From Ruminiclostridium cellobioparum DSM 1351 = ATCC 15832 (GTDB lineage: Bacteria > Bacillota > Clostridia > Acetivibrionales > DSM-1351), in contig NZ_JHYD01000032.1 of the NCBI RefSeq assembly GCF_000621505.1, positions 37,153-101,152 on the forward strand: 64,000 bases of DNA. Reading direction: 5' to 3'. The position numbers and the translations under genes were made by a program. The notes beneath the pieces are model-generated. The model had not been told where the DNA came from, ran no database searches, and was given only the letters and a program-made list of their open reading frames with translations. Within the stretch, counting starts at the first letter, position 1. Each line of letters starts with the position of its first letter. This document shows positions 39,572-47,599 of the stretch, piece after piece.

Positions 39572-39673
39572 TTTTCGTCCTCCGTTTGTCATTTATTATT
39601 TGTAAATACGTTTTAATCACACACCAATGGAATATGACTGTATTGACTTAGAAAAAACCATTTTATCCATTTA

Positions 39674-39702
39674 ATTCTAACATCATTGTCGAATTATGTA
39701 AA
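39674..39702 (-). promoter_or_regulatory. Promoter of the stalk-domain protein gene
   Basis: Minus strand TTTACA (39697-39702), 17-bp spacer, TAGAAT (39674-39679), about 100 bp before the start codon. The rest of the gap to 39976 shows only a 34-codon open frame with no recognisable similarity and no ribosome site, which I do not call a gene. Confidence 0.6.
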
Positions 39703-39976
39703 TATTTTTTGTAAAATAATCCTTCTTTTACATATTCGACACAAGCGTGATCCACTGCATGAAGCATTGTAGAAATCTGTCGGATCTATTCAACTGTTTG
39801 CTCCATTTTGATACGGCACCGTATTGTGCCCGGTTAGTACACTAAAAGTATAAAAAACGCTATTGTTATAACTAAAATTAAAATCAGGATACTAAGTTAT
39901 TTTTATATCTCAAATAACATCAAACTTTGACTCCATAGTGTAGAAATTATTTCTATAAAAAATATAAATAAGGCAC

Positions 39977-40020
39977 AAAAACAGGGCTGCGCAGCTATTT
40001 TTAGCTAATGCGACAACCCC
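39977..40020 (-). terminator. Intrinsic terminator after the TM2 gene
   Basis: Minus strand GGGGTTGTCGCA-TTAGCT pairs imperfectly with AGCT-GCGCAGCCCT around an A-rich loop, followed by TTTTTG. It lies about 35 bp after the TM2-domain gene. Confidence 0.6.
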
Positions 40021-40055
40021 TTCTCAATTTATTTATATTCAACTTTATCCGTTTA

Positions 40056-40454
40056 TCAGTCTTTTAAAGGAAAACCCTTTGCATCCTTGTTTATGGTACC
40101 TGCCAATATCAGTATACCTTCGATCAAACCCCATATATATATAAACGGTGAGAATATGAAGCATGATAGTAACGTTAGGAGCAGCTGTGCCAAGCCAAGT
40201 CCGATATATCCCAAATAGAATCTGTGAACTCCGAACATTCCGAGGAAAATTCCGAACAAACCTGCTGCAAGTTTGGATTTCTGCTGGCCATATGCGTTAA
40301 AATTAACCCCGCATTTCATACAGACCTGAGCCATTGAATCTGTTATATCACCGCACAACGGACAATAATTATTTCCCTTTCCAACAGGTACTCCGCACGC
40401 AACACATATCGCTGCCTGATCGTTCATAACGTTACCACAATTTCTACAATACAT
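40056..40454 (-). CDS. Zinc-ribbon plus TM2-domain membrane protein
   Basis: A 132-residue protein. The N-terminus has three CxxC pairs (CRNC, CVAC, CPLC) and a fourth (CMKC), forming two zinc-ribbon units. A TM2 domain follows from about residue 62 (KLAAGLFGIFLGMFGVHRFYLG), with two hydrophobic spans. TM2 proteins are common and of unknown function. The ATG has AGGAGG upstream, and a promoter lies at 40523-40551. Confidence 0.88.
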   Translation of the reverse strand: MYCRNCGNVMNDQAAICVACGVPVGKGNNYCPLCGDITDSMAQVCMKCGVNFNAYGQQKSKLAAGLFGIFLGMFGVHRFYLGYIGLGLAQLLLTLLSCFIFSPFIYIWGLIEGILILAGTINKDAKGFPLKD

Positions 40455-40522
40455 AATATTTACCTCCTGTTTTGATATTTATCGTTAAGTCATTCGTCTT
40501 TTCATACAACTTTCGAAAATGT

Positions 40523-40551
40523 ATTACACCTAAGTATACGCTTAAGTACAA
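40523..40551 (-). promoter_or_regulatory. Promoter of the TM2-domain gene
   Basis: Minus strand TTGTAC (40546-40551), 17-bp spacer, TGTAAT (40523-40528), about 70 bp before the start codon. The gap from here to agrB (40552-40781) is AT-rich; a TATGAT at 40734-40739 could be a -10 for agrB, but its -35 is poor. Confidence 0.5.
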
Positions 40552-40781
40552 AGTATGTCTGAAATAAATTATCCTATATTAAAATTAGTAGAATTTTACA
40601 TATAGTTCCTTTTATTTATACCTGATTAATATATATTAATTTTTTAAAAAAGTCTACTAAAAATGATGTATTTAGGCAGTTTACAGGTGTTCATCGCCAA
40701 AACTTCAAAAATATGGTGATTTTTGTATGGCGCTATGATAAAATTGGAATATATTGAATATTTATGTAAGGAGCAGATTAA

Positions 40782-41405
40782 ATGAGGTTTGTCCAAAAGT
40801 GGTCATATGCTTGTGCAAAACATTTAGCGTATGTTTTGAATGAAAATCATAATAAGAGATCAGTTTACTATTATGGCTTTTATGTTTTATTTGGTACACT
40901 GGTAAAAGGTATTATATTGATTTCTGTATCTCTACTTCTAGGAATTTTTATTCCAGCCTTGGTGACTGTAGTAGTATTGGCCTCCTTAAGACTATTTGCA
41001 GGAGGGTATCACTTCGATACATACGGTAAATGTCTTTTTGTTTCAATGGCACTCACCATAATGACTGCTTTGATATCTCAATATACTCATATCTACTGGA
41101 GTATGGCAGCAGTTGCTATATTTTTGTTTATTGTATCTGCATTTAGCCTTCATATGCTGATAAAGTATGCTCCAAAAGATACACCAACCAAACCTATAAC
41201 CGATCCTGCCGCTATTATTAAATTTAAGAGGCTTTCCATCGTATACCTTGGCATATTGCTGGTACTTTGCTGCATTCTGTTATTTTTTAACCTGAAAATG
41301 TATGTTATAGCAATATGTTTCGGAGTGCTGCTTGAGATATTTTCAATAACCCCCGCAGGGCATGGCTTTTTTAATTTCATTAAATCCGGATTAAATAACG
41401 TATAA
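40782..41405 (+). CDS. agrB: AgrB-family peptide-processing membrane protease
   Basis: AgrB cuts and cyclises the AgrD precursor into a quorum-sensing peptide. The 207-residue protein has about five or six hydrophobic spans, and the catalytic His and Cys of the family are in place in RLFAGGYHFDTYGKC: His77 and Cys84, the same numbers as in S. aureus AgrB. AGGAG lies upstream of the ATG. No agrD is visible on either side: the next 600 bases downstream hold a damaged membrane-protein gene, and the upstream 330 bp hold no small gene of the right type. The gene itself appears intact. Confidence 0.88.
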   Translation: MRFVQKWSYACAKHLAYVLNENHNKRSVYYYGFYVLFGTLVKGIILISVSLLLGIFIPALVTVVVLASLRLFAGGYHFDTYGKCLFVSMALTIMTALISQYTHIYWSMAAVAIFLFIVSAFSLHMLIKYAPKDTPTKPITDPAAIIKFKRLSIVYLGILLVLCCILLFFNLKMYVIAICFGVLLEIFSITPAGHGFFNFIKSGLNNV

Positions 41406-41431
41406 CTTTATCTTTTTAATTATAAATTTAA

Positions 41432-42030
41432 ATCAGATTCGACTATGTCAGGGTTTTCCTGCCGACTACCGTAGGTGCTTTGTTATCCAATATTTTAATA
41501 AATATTGGTTCGCATTCAGGCTTTTTTCAGTTTTTAACCCCGCTTTTAATGTATGTTCTTATAATATTTAGAAATGATATTTTCGGAGATGTAAGTGCAA
41601 TAAAGTGGATATTAAAAGCTTTTATCTTCTATATAATGGCTTTCTTTCTATTGGAATTACTGAATTCATATATTTGCCGTTTGTGTTATATGGAACCGGG
41701 TTGACGATGGATGATATCAGAAACAATTTATTAATATACTTTATGACCTCACTGCCTGCACGTTTTTTACAGCTTAGTTTAATTACATATCTGATAAGCC
41801 GGAAACGTACCCTGGTGAAGGGATGGTTAATAAAAGCCATACTTTCAAGTCCTGTAGTTGCAGTGATACTTTGCTTATTAGTACTTGCTAATATACTGTC
41901 TCTTCAAATGTTCGGCTCAGCTATTATATTGGACAAATTGCTTATATCTATACCTCGTACTTCACAAATATTCATAATTACAGGTGTCGCTTTATTTCCA
42001 ATACTTAATATCTCAGGAATTCCATGGTAA
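41432..42030 (+). pseudogene. Frameshifted multi-pass membrane protein
   Basis: Two overlapping frames join into one hydrophobic protein of about 200 residues: TTG at 41480 opens LLSNILINIGSHSGFF and continues to about 41640, then the frame shifts (-1) near a TTTCTTTCTA tract and continues as FLSIGITEFIYLPFVLYGTG up to 42030. No ATG is available for the first part, so the 5' end may also be lost. Five or six membrane spans are visible. It occupies the place where agrD/agrC usually follow agrB, and could be a shortened sensor region, but I cannot identify the family. A sequencing error is an alternative explanation for the shift. Confidence 0.6.
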
Positions 42031-42197
42031 CCAAAGATAAAAAGCTTGCTTCGGAAAAACTAAATAAATTATTGAAAGATATAGAGTTGTATGCGGATCA
42101 TTCAAATTTTGACAATGTTAGGTGGAAACTAAATGATATTGGCATGGGCATTGAGGATGTTGCGAAAAATCTTTATAAAGAACATGGAACACAATAA
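42024..42197 (+). CDS. Small hydrophilic protein overlapping the membrane gene
   Basis: A 57-residue charged protein (MVTKDKKLASEKLNKLLKDI at the start), probably mostly helical. The start ATG overlaps the stop of the preceding membrane frame (ATGGTAA), with AGGA five bases upstream, which argues for a real, translationally coupled gene. I do not recognise it; it lacks the SxxxD motif of Spo0E and the Cys of an AgrD peptide. It would be the third gene of an agrB unit. Confidence 0.55.
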   Translation: MVTKDKKLASEKLNKLLKDIELYADHSNFDNVRWKLNDIGMGIEDVAKNLYKEHGTQ

Positions 42198-42254
42198 GCA
42201 AATAATTTTTTATTGGCAAAAGAGGTGATAGTAATGAAAATATTTCCGTTTTAT

Positions 42255-42339
42255 TTACCGTTTCATTTCTTTATAATCATTGCTGCCTACCGTAGCAACC
42301 GGTCCTTGATGTCCATTGTCAACTTTAATATGGCTCATT
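42255..42339 (-). pseudogene. Decayed 3' fragment of an XRE-type regulator
   Basis: Read on the minus strand this stretch aligns, without large gaps and with clear identity, to the last ~90 bp of the regulator remnant at 42443-42777, including the ends DYKEMKR-stop and HYKEIKR-stop and the AATAAAACGG that follows each. Stops and a single-base shift interrupt it. It looks like an old tandem duplicate of the 3' end. Confidence 0.55.
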
Positions 42340-42442
42340 TTTCAGGACTATAAAATTTCCTTGAATAAATACTAACCTGTAGAAAAAACTTTATATGTTT
42401 TGGTAATTATGATATTTGTATCCGTTTTATTTATTGTATTAT

Positions 42443-42777
42443 TTATCGTTTGATTTCTTTATAATGAGTACTGCCCACTGCCGCAGTCCGTTCCTTGATA
42501 TCCATTGCCAACCCCAGGTACGGTTCATTTGAGGGATCATGTATGAAGTCCCTTATCTCTTCGGGCAAATGCTTAAGATACGGTTCTCTTATGTCACTGT
42601 AACCTATCAGGTAATCCACAGATACGTTGAAATATTCCGCAAGCTGCTTCAGCTTTGATATTGACGGTTCCCTTTTGTTACTTACATAACCGTTGAAGGT
42701 GGGTATTTTTAAATTAAGCTGGATGGCAACTTCCTGCTGACCAATTGTTTTAACCTTTCACCAATCGTTATCTCCAT
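42443..42777 (-). pseudogene. XRE-family transcriptional regulator, frameshifted
   Basis: The start MEITIGERLKQL at 42777 runs into a stop 22 codons later, while the next frame continues the helix-turn-helix: IGQQEVAIQLNLKIPTFNGY, SNKREPSISKLKQLAEYFNV, SVDYLIGY, to a stop at 42443. A few bases appear lost in the first helix. The C-terminal ~45 residues are outside the DNA-binding domain. It has an excellent promoter (42821-42850) facing away from spo0E, suggesting recent inactivation. When intact it would have been a phage- or island-type repressor. Confidence 0.8.
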
Positions 42778-42820
42778 AGGTTCATTTTCCTCACATTTAT
42801 TCTGACATATTTCTTATAAT

Positions 42821-42850
42821 ATTATAACTATAAATTTGTTTATATGTCAA
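42821..42850 (-). promoter_or_regulatory. Promoter of the XRE regulator remnant
   Basis: Minus strand TTGACA (42845-42850), 18-bp spacer, TATAAT (42821-42826). It is divergent from the spo0E promoter, 63 bp away, an arrangement typical of an autoregulated repressor. Confidence 0.65.
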
Positions 42851-42912
42851 TTAATTACTTTTTTCTCAAACTTCATAATGACTTTTTTCAACTATTTTTT
42901 TAAAATTTTTAT

Positions 42913-42941
42913 TTGACAAATTGCGTTTTGCATTTTATAAT
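42913..42941 (+). promoter_or_regulatory. Consensus sigma-A promoter before the Spo0E-like gene
   Basis: TTGACA (42913-42918), 17-bp spacer, TATAAT (42936-42941): an exact match to the housekeeping consensus. The start would be near 42948, about 128 nt before the Spo0E-like start codon. Confidence 0.85.
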
Positions 42942-43075
42942 AAATTTAATACCAATTTATTACATAATTCAACTATATTGGAAGTTTGCATTACGAACCA
43001 TCGCACGAACACATTAGACAAAAAATGAGCTTTTTGACGTTTTATGAGAAAAAATGTTGGATAGGGGGTTTTAAT

Positions 43076-43222
43076 ATGCTGGTTGATGAAATAAATAACT
43101 TAAGAGAGGTTCTTAATGAACAGGTTGAAAACTGCAGTCTGGACAACGAGTCGCTTTTGGCTTTAAGTCAGGATCTGGATAAATTGATTGTTGAGTACTA
43201 TAAAGATGTACTTATGGTATGA
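43076..43222 (+). CDS. Spo0E-family aspartyl-phosphate phosphatase
   Basis: A 48-residue protein of the Spo0E family, which dephosphorylates Spo0A~P and so delays sporulation. The family signature is clear in LSQDLDKLIVEYYK (Ser and Asp of SQxLD, then YY). GGGGG lies seven bases before the ATG at 43076-43078; the frame is open for 30 codons before that without similarity. It has a perfect promoter upstream and lies 115 bp before ychF, which has its own promoter. It supports the view that the organism forms spores. Confidence 0.85.
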   Translation: MLVDEINNLREVLNEQVENCSLDNESLLALSQDLDKLIVEYYKDVLMV

Positions 43223-43260
43223 AATATCCGATTGATATGTCCCTTGAATTTCAACTATTA

Positions 43261-43289
43261 TTGCATTGAAGTACTATATAGTATATAAT
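43261..43289 (+). promoter_or_regulatory. Promoter of ychF
   Basis: TTGCAT (43261-43266), 17-bp spacer, TATAAT (43284-43289), about 50 bp before the start codon at 43338. Confidence 0.6.
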
Positions 43290-43337
43290 TTTTATGGTAT
43301 TTTCGATGACAGTAATAATGAGAGGATAGATATATTA

Positions 43338-44432
43338 ATGAAACTAGGTATTGTAGGACTTCCGAATGTAGGTAAAAGCACACTGTTTAATGCCATAACA
43401 AAAGCCGGTGCAGAAAGTGCAAACTACCCTTTTTGTACTATTGAGCCCAATGTAGGCATTGTAGCAGTTCCTGATGAAAGACTTGACAAGCTGGCCGAAA
43501 TGTATAATCCCGAAAAGATAACCCCTACGGTTATTGAATTTGTTGATATTGCCGGTCTGGTTAAAGGTGCCAGCAAAGGTGAAGGTCTTGGAAATAAGTT
43601 TCTTTCCCATATTAGAGAAGTAGATGCAATTGTTCACGTTGTAAGATGTTTTGAAGACGGAAATATTGTCCATGTAGACGGTTCCATCGGACCTAAGAGA
43701 GACGTGGAAACCATTAATCTTGAGCTGATTTTTGCAGATCTGGAAATGCTGGAGAGAAGAATCGACAGAACCAGGAAGAATCTCAAATCCGGTGATAAAA
43801 AGTTCCAGATAGAAATGGAACTGTATGAGTCAATCAAAGCTCACCTGGAAAGCGGAAAACCTGCCAGGTCAATGACCTTTGACAGTGAGCAGCAGCAAAT
43901 AGTCGACCAGCTGTTCCTTATCACGCTGAAACCTGTTTTGTACGCGGGGAATGTATCGGAAAACGACCTCTCTTCCCTGGAAGCCAACAAGTTTTTAGCT
44001 GAGCTGAAGGAAATTGCCGCCGATGAAGGCTCAGAGGTAATGGTCATCTGTGCCAAGGTTGAGGAAGAAATCGCTCAGCTGGCTGATGAAGAAAAGGCCG
44101 ATTTCCTCGAAGCAATGGGACTTGACGAATCCGGACTGGACAAACTGATAAAAGCCAGCTACAAAATTCTCGGCCTTATCAGCTACCTTACCGCAGGCCC
44201 GCAGGAAGTCAGAGCCTGGACCATAATTAAAGGCACAAAGGCTCCCCAGGCAGCAGGCAAAATACACAGCGATTTTGAAAGAGGCTTTATCAGAGCTGAG
44301 ATTGTGGCATATAACGATCTTATGGCCTGCGGCACCTATAACGCCGCAAAGGAAAAGGGCCTGGTCAGATCAGAAGGCAAGGAATATGTTATGCAGGACG
44401 GCGATGTGACGCTGTTCAGGTTTAATGTGTAA
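43338..44432 (+). CDS. ychF: YchF/OLA1-family ATPase (GTPase fold)
   Basis: A universally conserved P-loop NTPase that binds ribosomes and prefers ATP. The 364-residue protein opens with [16 protein letters not shown] (P-loop at residues ~8-16), has [13 protein letters not shown], the [16 protein letters not shown] switch II region, a coiled-coil insertion, and a C-terminal TGS domain ([20 protein letters not shown]). Length equals that of E. coli YchF. The chosen ATG (43338-43340) fits the family; the frame is open for 24 codons upstream. A strong terminator follows. Confidence 0.95.
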   Translation: MKLGIVGLPNVGKSTLFNAITKAGAESANYPFCTIEPNVGIVAVPDERLDKLAEMYNPEKITPTVIEFVDIAGLVKGASKGEGLGNKFLSHIREVDAIVHVVRCFEDGNIVHVDGSIGPKRDVETINLELIFADLEMLERRIDRTRKNLKSGDKKFQIEMELYESIKAHLESGKPARSMTFDSEQQQIVDQLFLITLKPVLYAGNVSENDLSSLEANKFLAELKEIAADEGSEVMVICAKVEEEIAQLADEEKADFLEAMGLDESGLDKLIKASYKILGLISYLTAGPQEVRAWTIIKGTKAPQAAGKIHSDFERGFIRAEIVAYNDLMACGTYNAAKEKGLVRSEGKEYVMQDGDVTLFRFNV

Positions 44433-44475
44433 GAACTTAAAAGTGATACATTTGATGATGATAATATAACGTTTT

Positions 44476-44517
44476 AACCCCCTTCATATCTTTAAATGGA
44501 GATATGAAGGGGGTTTT
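44476..44517 (+). terminator. Intrinsic terminator after ychF
   Basis: AACCCCCTTCATATCT and AGATATGAAGGGGGTT form a 16-bp perfect stem with an 8-nt loop, then TTTTGTTT. Confidence 0.92.
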
Positions 44518-44564
44518 GTTTAAAATGGGTTTAAACTAAGACCTGGTCATAGCTATAACTTATT

Positions 44565-44885
44565 CTTGCCGTAATGTCTATAAAAACTTATTCCGCCAGG
44601 CATCAGACATGGTTTTTCTGTCTCCGGCTTCATCATAGGTACAGCTTACTCTATCACCTGTCTCCAATACCTTCCTTTCCAGCATTAGTCTCCTGTTGTC
44701 ATAAGTATAAACAGTATTGTTGCTGTTTTAGTCGGTACTGCAAGCCGCATTTCCCATAAGGTCACACTTTTGGCTTAATCTTTATTATCAGGATTCACCA
44801 CTGTTTTCAGGCTGTCGAAAACCGTATATCTATACGTGTCAGCTTGCCTCTTCCCTCTGTCATAGTATGCTTGCCGCCTTGCTTG
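44565..44885 (-). pseudogene. RHS/YD-repeat protein remnant
   Basis: In minus-strand reading, several frames carry YD-repeat fragments: YTVFDSLKTVVNPDNKD, then VYTYDNRRLM, then RVSCTYDEAGDRKTMSDAWR, separated by stops and shifts. These are typical of RHS/wall-associated YD repeats (Y-x-YD-x-x-G-R). No complete gene remains; about 320 bp of decayed sequence fill the gap between ychF and cheW. Confidence 0.7.
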
Positions 44886-44954
44886 TCATAGCATTATACC
44901 AAAAAAACAGCCTATATGAATTTATCATATAAGCTGCAATTTTAACCGTTACTA

Positions 44955-45419
44955 CTACACCTTGCTTGCAATTACTTCTGTAACCTGCTCAACTTCGTTG
45001 TCAAGGAGAACTTCGTTAAGATCAATGATTGAGAACAACTTTTCATCCTTTTTCCCAACGCCCTTAATATATTTCTTATTGTTGACTTTGATTATTGCCT
45101 CTGACTTGTCAATTGAATTTTCATTCAGATTAATTATCTCAAGAACATTGTTTACCATAAAGCCAAACAGCTGTCCTTCTTTTTCGGTAATTATAATCTT
45201 TGTCTTTTTAGTAATTTCCGAATCGCCCAAATTAAACTTTTTATTTAAATCAACTACGGGAACTACTCTGCCTCTGAGATCATAAAGTCCTTTTATGTAA
45301 TCGGGCATTTGTGGAATAAGTGATACTTCGCTGTATTTTTCTATTTTGAATACCATTGATGCCTCTATACTGCATAATTCATTGTTCAATGTAAATATAA
45401 CAACTTGTATGTCAGCCAT
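44955..45419 (-). CDS. CheW-domain chemotaxis coupling protein
   Basis: A 154-residue single CheW domain, the scaffold linking chemoreceptors to CheA. The domain runs almost end to end: VIFTLNNELCSIEASMV, IPQMPDYIKGLYDLRGRVVP, DLNKKF, then FGFMVNNVLEI. The ATG at 45417-45419 has GGGAGG upstream; the frame is open for 24 codons before it. No CheA, receptor or other chemotaxis gene is nearby, so it is a stand-alone cheW. Confidence 0.92.
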   Translation of the reverse strand: MADIQVVIFTLNNELCSIEASMVFKIEKYSEVSLIPQMPDYIKGLYDLRGRVVPVVDLNKKFNLGDSEITKKTKIIITEKEGQLFGFMVNNVLEIINLNENSIDKSEAIIKVNNKKYIKGVGKKDEKLFSIIDLNEVLLDNEVEQVTEVIASKV

Positions 45420-45623
45420 TCCCGACACCTCCCAAATTTTGTGTATCATATTTTTAATAATATCACACAATACACGCTTTTTAAAGGACATTATTTTTGA
45501 TATAATAAATTCTGTGCCATTTTGAATAATAAATACAATAGTAATAATTCATATCCTCCATATTAAATGTAAAAAATGCTGCAAATAAAAAAGGTTTTAA
45601 ATAATATAGATAGGACGGTCTTT

Positions 45624-45827
45624 ATGGAAAAAAGCAGGATTGAAAGATTGAATGAGCTTGCTAAAAAAGCCAAAACTTCATCCCTTTCAGAAGCTGAACT
45701 TGCTGAAAGAGATGAACTTAGAAAAGAATATATTGCCGCCTTCAAGGCAAATCTGAAGGCAACGCTTGACAATACGGTAATCGTTGACAAAGACGGTAAC
45801 AGAAGGAGTCTGAGAAAAGACAACTAG
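45624..45827 (+). CDS. DUF896 (YnzC-like) small protein
   Basis: A 67-residue protein of the DUF896/UPF0291 family: RIERLNELAKKAKTSSLSEA, then ERDELRKEYIAAFKANLKAT and DNTVIVDKDGNRR. In Bacillus, YnzC is a helical-hairpin protein of the SOS regulon; its role is unclear. The ATG at 45624-45626 follows AGGACGG. The reading frame stops at 45827, and the truncated methyltransferase frame opens 13 bp before that point. Confidence 0.88.
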   Translation: MEKSRIERLNELAKKAKTSSLSEAELAERDELRKEYIAAFKANLKATLDNTVIVDKDGNRRSLRKDN

Positions 45828-46776
45828 ACATGTCAAAAGCCTCATTCAGAAAATTAAATATGCCCGGATTGAGAAAACAACGGCAGATGTTAACTGCTGC
45901 CGCGCGGTTTTTTCCGAATCGGACTTTCTGCCGGCACTGGTCGTTGACAAATTCTCGGATATTCTGGTTGTTCAGACTCTTGCACTTGGTATGGACAGAT
46001 TTAAAAAGGAAATCGTCGATATCCTGGACGATATAATAAAACCCCGCGGCATATATGAGAGAAACGACGTTCCGGTCAGACAGCTGGAAGGTCTCGAAAT
46101 ACAGAAAGGTTTTCTTAAAGGCCCTTTTGATACACTTGTGGAAATGACCGAAAACGGCGTTAAGTTTCTTGTAGATGTTGAGAACGGTCAAAAGACAGGT
46201 TTTTTTCTGGATCAGAAGGAAAACCGTGCTGCCATTGCTCCATTCGTTAAAGGTGTCAAAGTTCTGGACTGTTTCACATATACAGGTTCCTTCGCGTTAC
46301 ATGCCGGCCTTTTTGGTGCGGACAGTGTTTTGGGTATTGATATTTCGGAACATGCGGTGAAGTGTGCCGCCAAAAACGCCGAAATAAACGGTCTGGACAC
46401 CGTCGTGAAATTTCAGGCAGCAAACACCTTTGATATATTGCGCGAATTTTACGATAAGGGTGAAACCTTTGATACTATTGTGCTTGACCCTCCTGCCTTC
46501 ACCAAAACCAAAAATGCGGTTCAGGGTGCTATCAGAGGTTACAAGGAAATAAATCTTCGCGCAATGAAGATAATTAAACGAGGAGGCTATCTCATTACGT
46601 GCTCCTGTTCACAGCATGTTGATTCTGAGCTGTTTATGGACATTTTGTATGACGCCGCCGACTCCAGGCGCAAGGTCAGGGTTGCAGAGTACAGGTCACA
46701 GGCCAAGGATCATCCTGTTTTACTGGCATCACCTGAGACCGGATATCTGAAGTGTGCGATTTTACAAGTAGTTTAA
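45814..46776 (+). pseudogene. 5'-truncated RlmI-like 23S rRNA methyltransferase
   Basis: A class I SAM-dependent methyltransferase of the RlmI/YccW type. The frame is open from 45814 but the first ATG is at 45991; similarity already runs through AVFSESDFLPALVVDKFSDI before that ATG. The SAM fold follows with LDCFTYTGSFALHAG, the IDIS acidic residue, and LDPPAFTKTK, ending in TCSCSQHV with its conserved Cys. The N-terminal PUA domain and start region (about 100 residues) are missing, replaced by the end of the DUF896 gene. It may still be translated from 45991 but would lack part of the fold, so I call it a probable pseudogene. Confidence 0.75.
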
Positions 46777-46821
46777 AGTAGTCTTGCGGTAAATTAAGTT
46801 TTTTAAACTTGATCTCTTTGG

Positions 46822-46878
46822 GCCTGCACACTGTGCACTGAATCCGAGGGGCCAGAGCCCAGGCATTTTATTTTTTTT
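46822..46878 (+). ncRNA. Compact three-way-junction RNA or terminator
   Basis: Pairings GCCT/AGGC (46822-46825 with 46861-46864), GCAC/GTGC (46826-46829 with 46833-46836) and GGGC/GCCC (46849-46852 with 46857-46860) fit one three-way junction, followed by ATTTTATTTTTTTT. The block is clearly GC-richer than its surroundings. The simplest role is transcription termination after the methyltransferase remnant; a small structured or leader RNA is also possible. I could not match it to a known riboswitch. Confidence 0.45.
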
Positions 46879-46942
46879 GCTAAAATCGCCATATCCGGTA
46901 TATAAAATGATTTAATGAAAAGAATAATAGCGGGTGATTACT

Positions 46943-47431
46943 ATGCTGCTATTATTTATAACATTACTTGTGTTAATCAAATTAACTGAATTAACTTATA
47001 GGGTATTTTATAAAAGAAAAATAAATCAAATCTTAAAAGTTATAAATACTAAAGAGGATTTGCTATATCTAAACTTCAAGGATTATATGTCTGTCATCAT
47101 GGAAGTTCTAAAACGTCTGGGATATAGGGTTAAACCCACTGCCGCTTGCGGAATAGACGGAAGCGGCCTTCTGTTGAACAATATTCAATTTACCGAGGTG
47201 TGGAAACATGGTCTTCAGCAGGTTATAGACGTTGAATTAGCCATGAATCTGTTCAAATGCATGAGTGATAACTCTATCTACAGAGGTATGCTTATAACTT
47301 TGGGTGATTTTAAATCATGTACAAAAGTATACTGCCACAAAAATGTAATTGAATGCATTAACGGTGATCAGCTTTTGGACATGTGCAAATCAGTTCAAAA
47401 TGCCAAAATTGTTTTGGAACCTGCAAAATAG
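46943..47431 (+). CDS. Membrane protein with degenerate Mrr-like nuclease domain
   Basis: A 162-residue protein. One hydrophobic span (MLLLFITLLVLIKLTEL) is followed by a domain resembling Mrr-type restriction endonucleases: KRLGYRVKPTAACGIDGSGL, then GMLITLGDFKSCTKVYCHKN and VIECINGDQLLDM. The second catalytic Asp and the QxK triad are not conserved (GSGLLL and EVWK are seen at those places), so nuclease activity is doubtful. The start could be GTG at 46934 or ATG at 46943; neither ribosome site is strong. Function unknown. Confidence 0.65.
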   Translation: MLLLFITLLVLIKLTELTYRVFYKRKINQILKVINTKEDLLYLNFKDYMSVIMEVLKRLGYRVKPTAACGIDGSGLLLNNIQFTEVWKHGLQQVIDVELAMNLFKCMSDNSIYRGMLITLGDFKSCTKVYCHKNVIECINGDQLLDMCKSVQNAKIVLEPAK

Positions 47432-47488
47432 GAGCTCTCCCCAGGAAGTCTCTTCCTCAAAAAAATTTTTATTTACTCATGATCAATG

Positions 47489-47517
47489 TTGATTTTACAA
47501 ATATTCCTGTATATAAT
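47489..47517 (+). promoter_or_regulatory. Promoter of the phosphopantetheinyl transferase gene
   Basis: TTGATT (47489-47494), 17-bp spacer, TATAAT (47512-47517), about 80 bp before the start codon. Confidence 0.6.
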
Positions 47518-47599
47518 TAAAATATCCAATAAAGTTTATATTTTGCTTTGCATAAATATGGCACTGGAACTTTATAATAATTAAAGACTGGTATTAATT

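Noticed and set aside
39700..39800. 34-codon minus-strand frame upstream of the stalk-domain gene
   Set aside because: No ribosome site or recognisable similarity, and it overlaps a good promoter.
42235..42354. 39-codon hydrophobic frame downstream of agrB as an agrD candidate
   Set aside because: It has no Cys at the cyclisation position and no acidic tail, and it is the antisense of the duplicated regulator 3' end.
45563..45823. Minus-strand hydrophobic frame opposite the DUF896 gene
   Set aside because: It is the exact shadow of a recognisable family in the plus frame.
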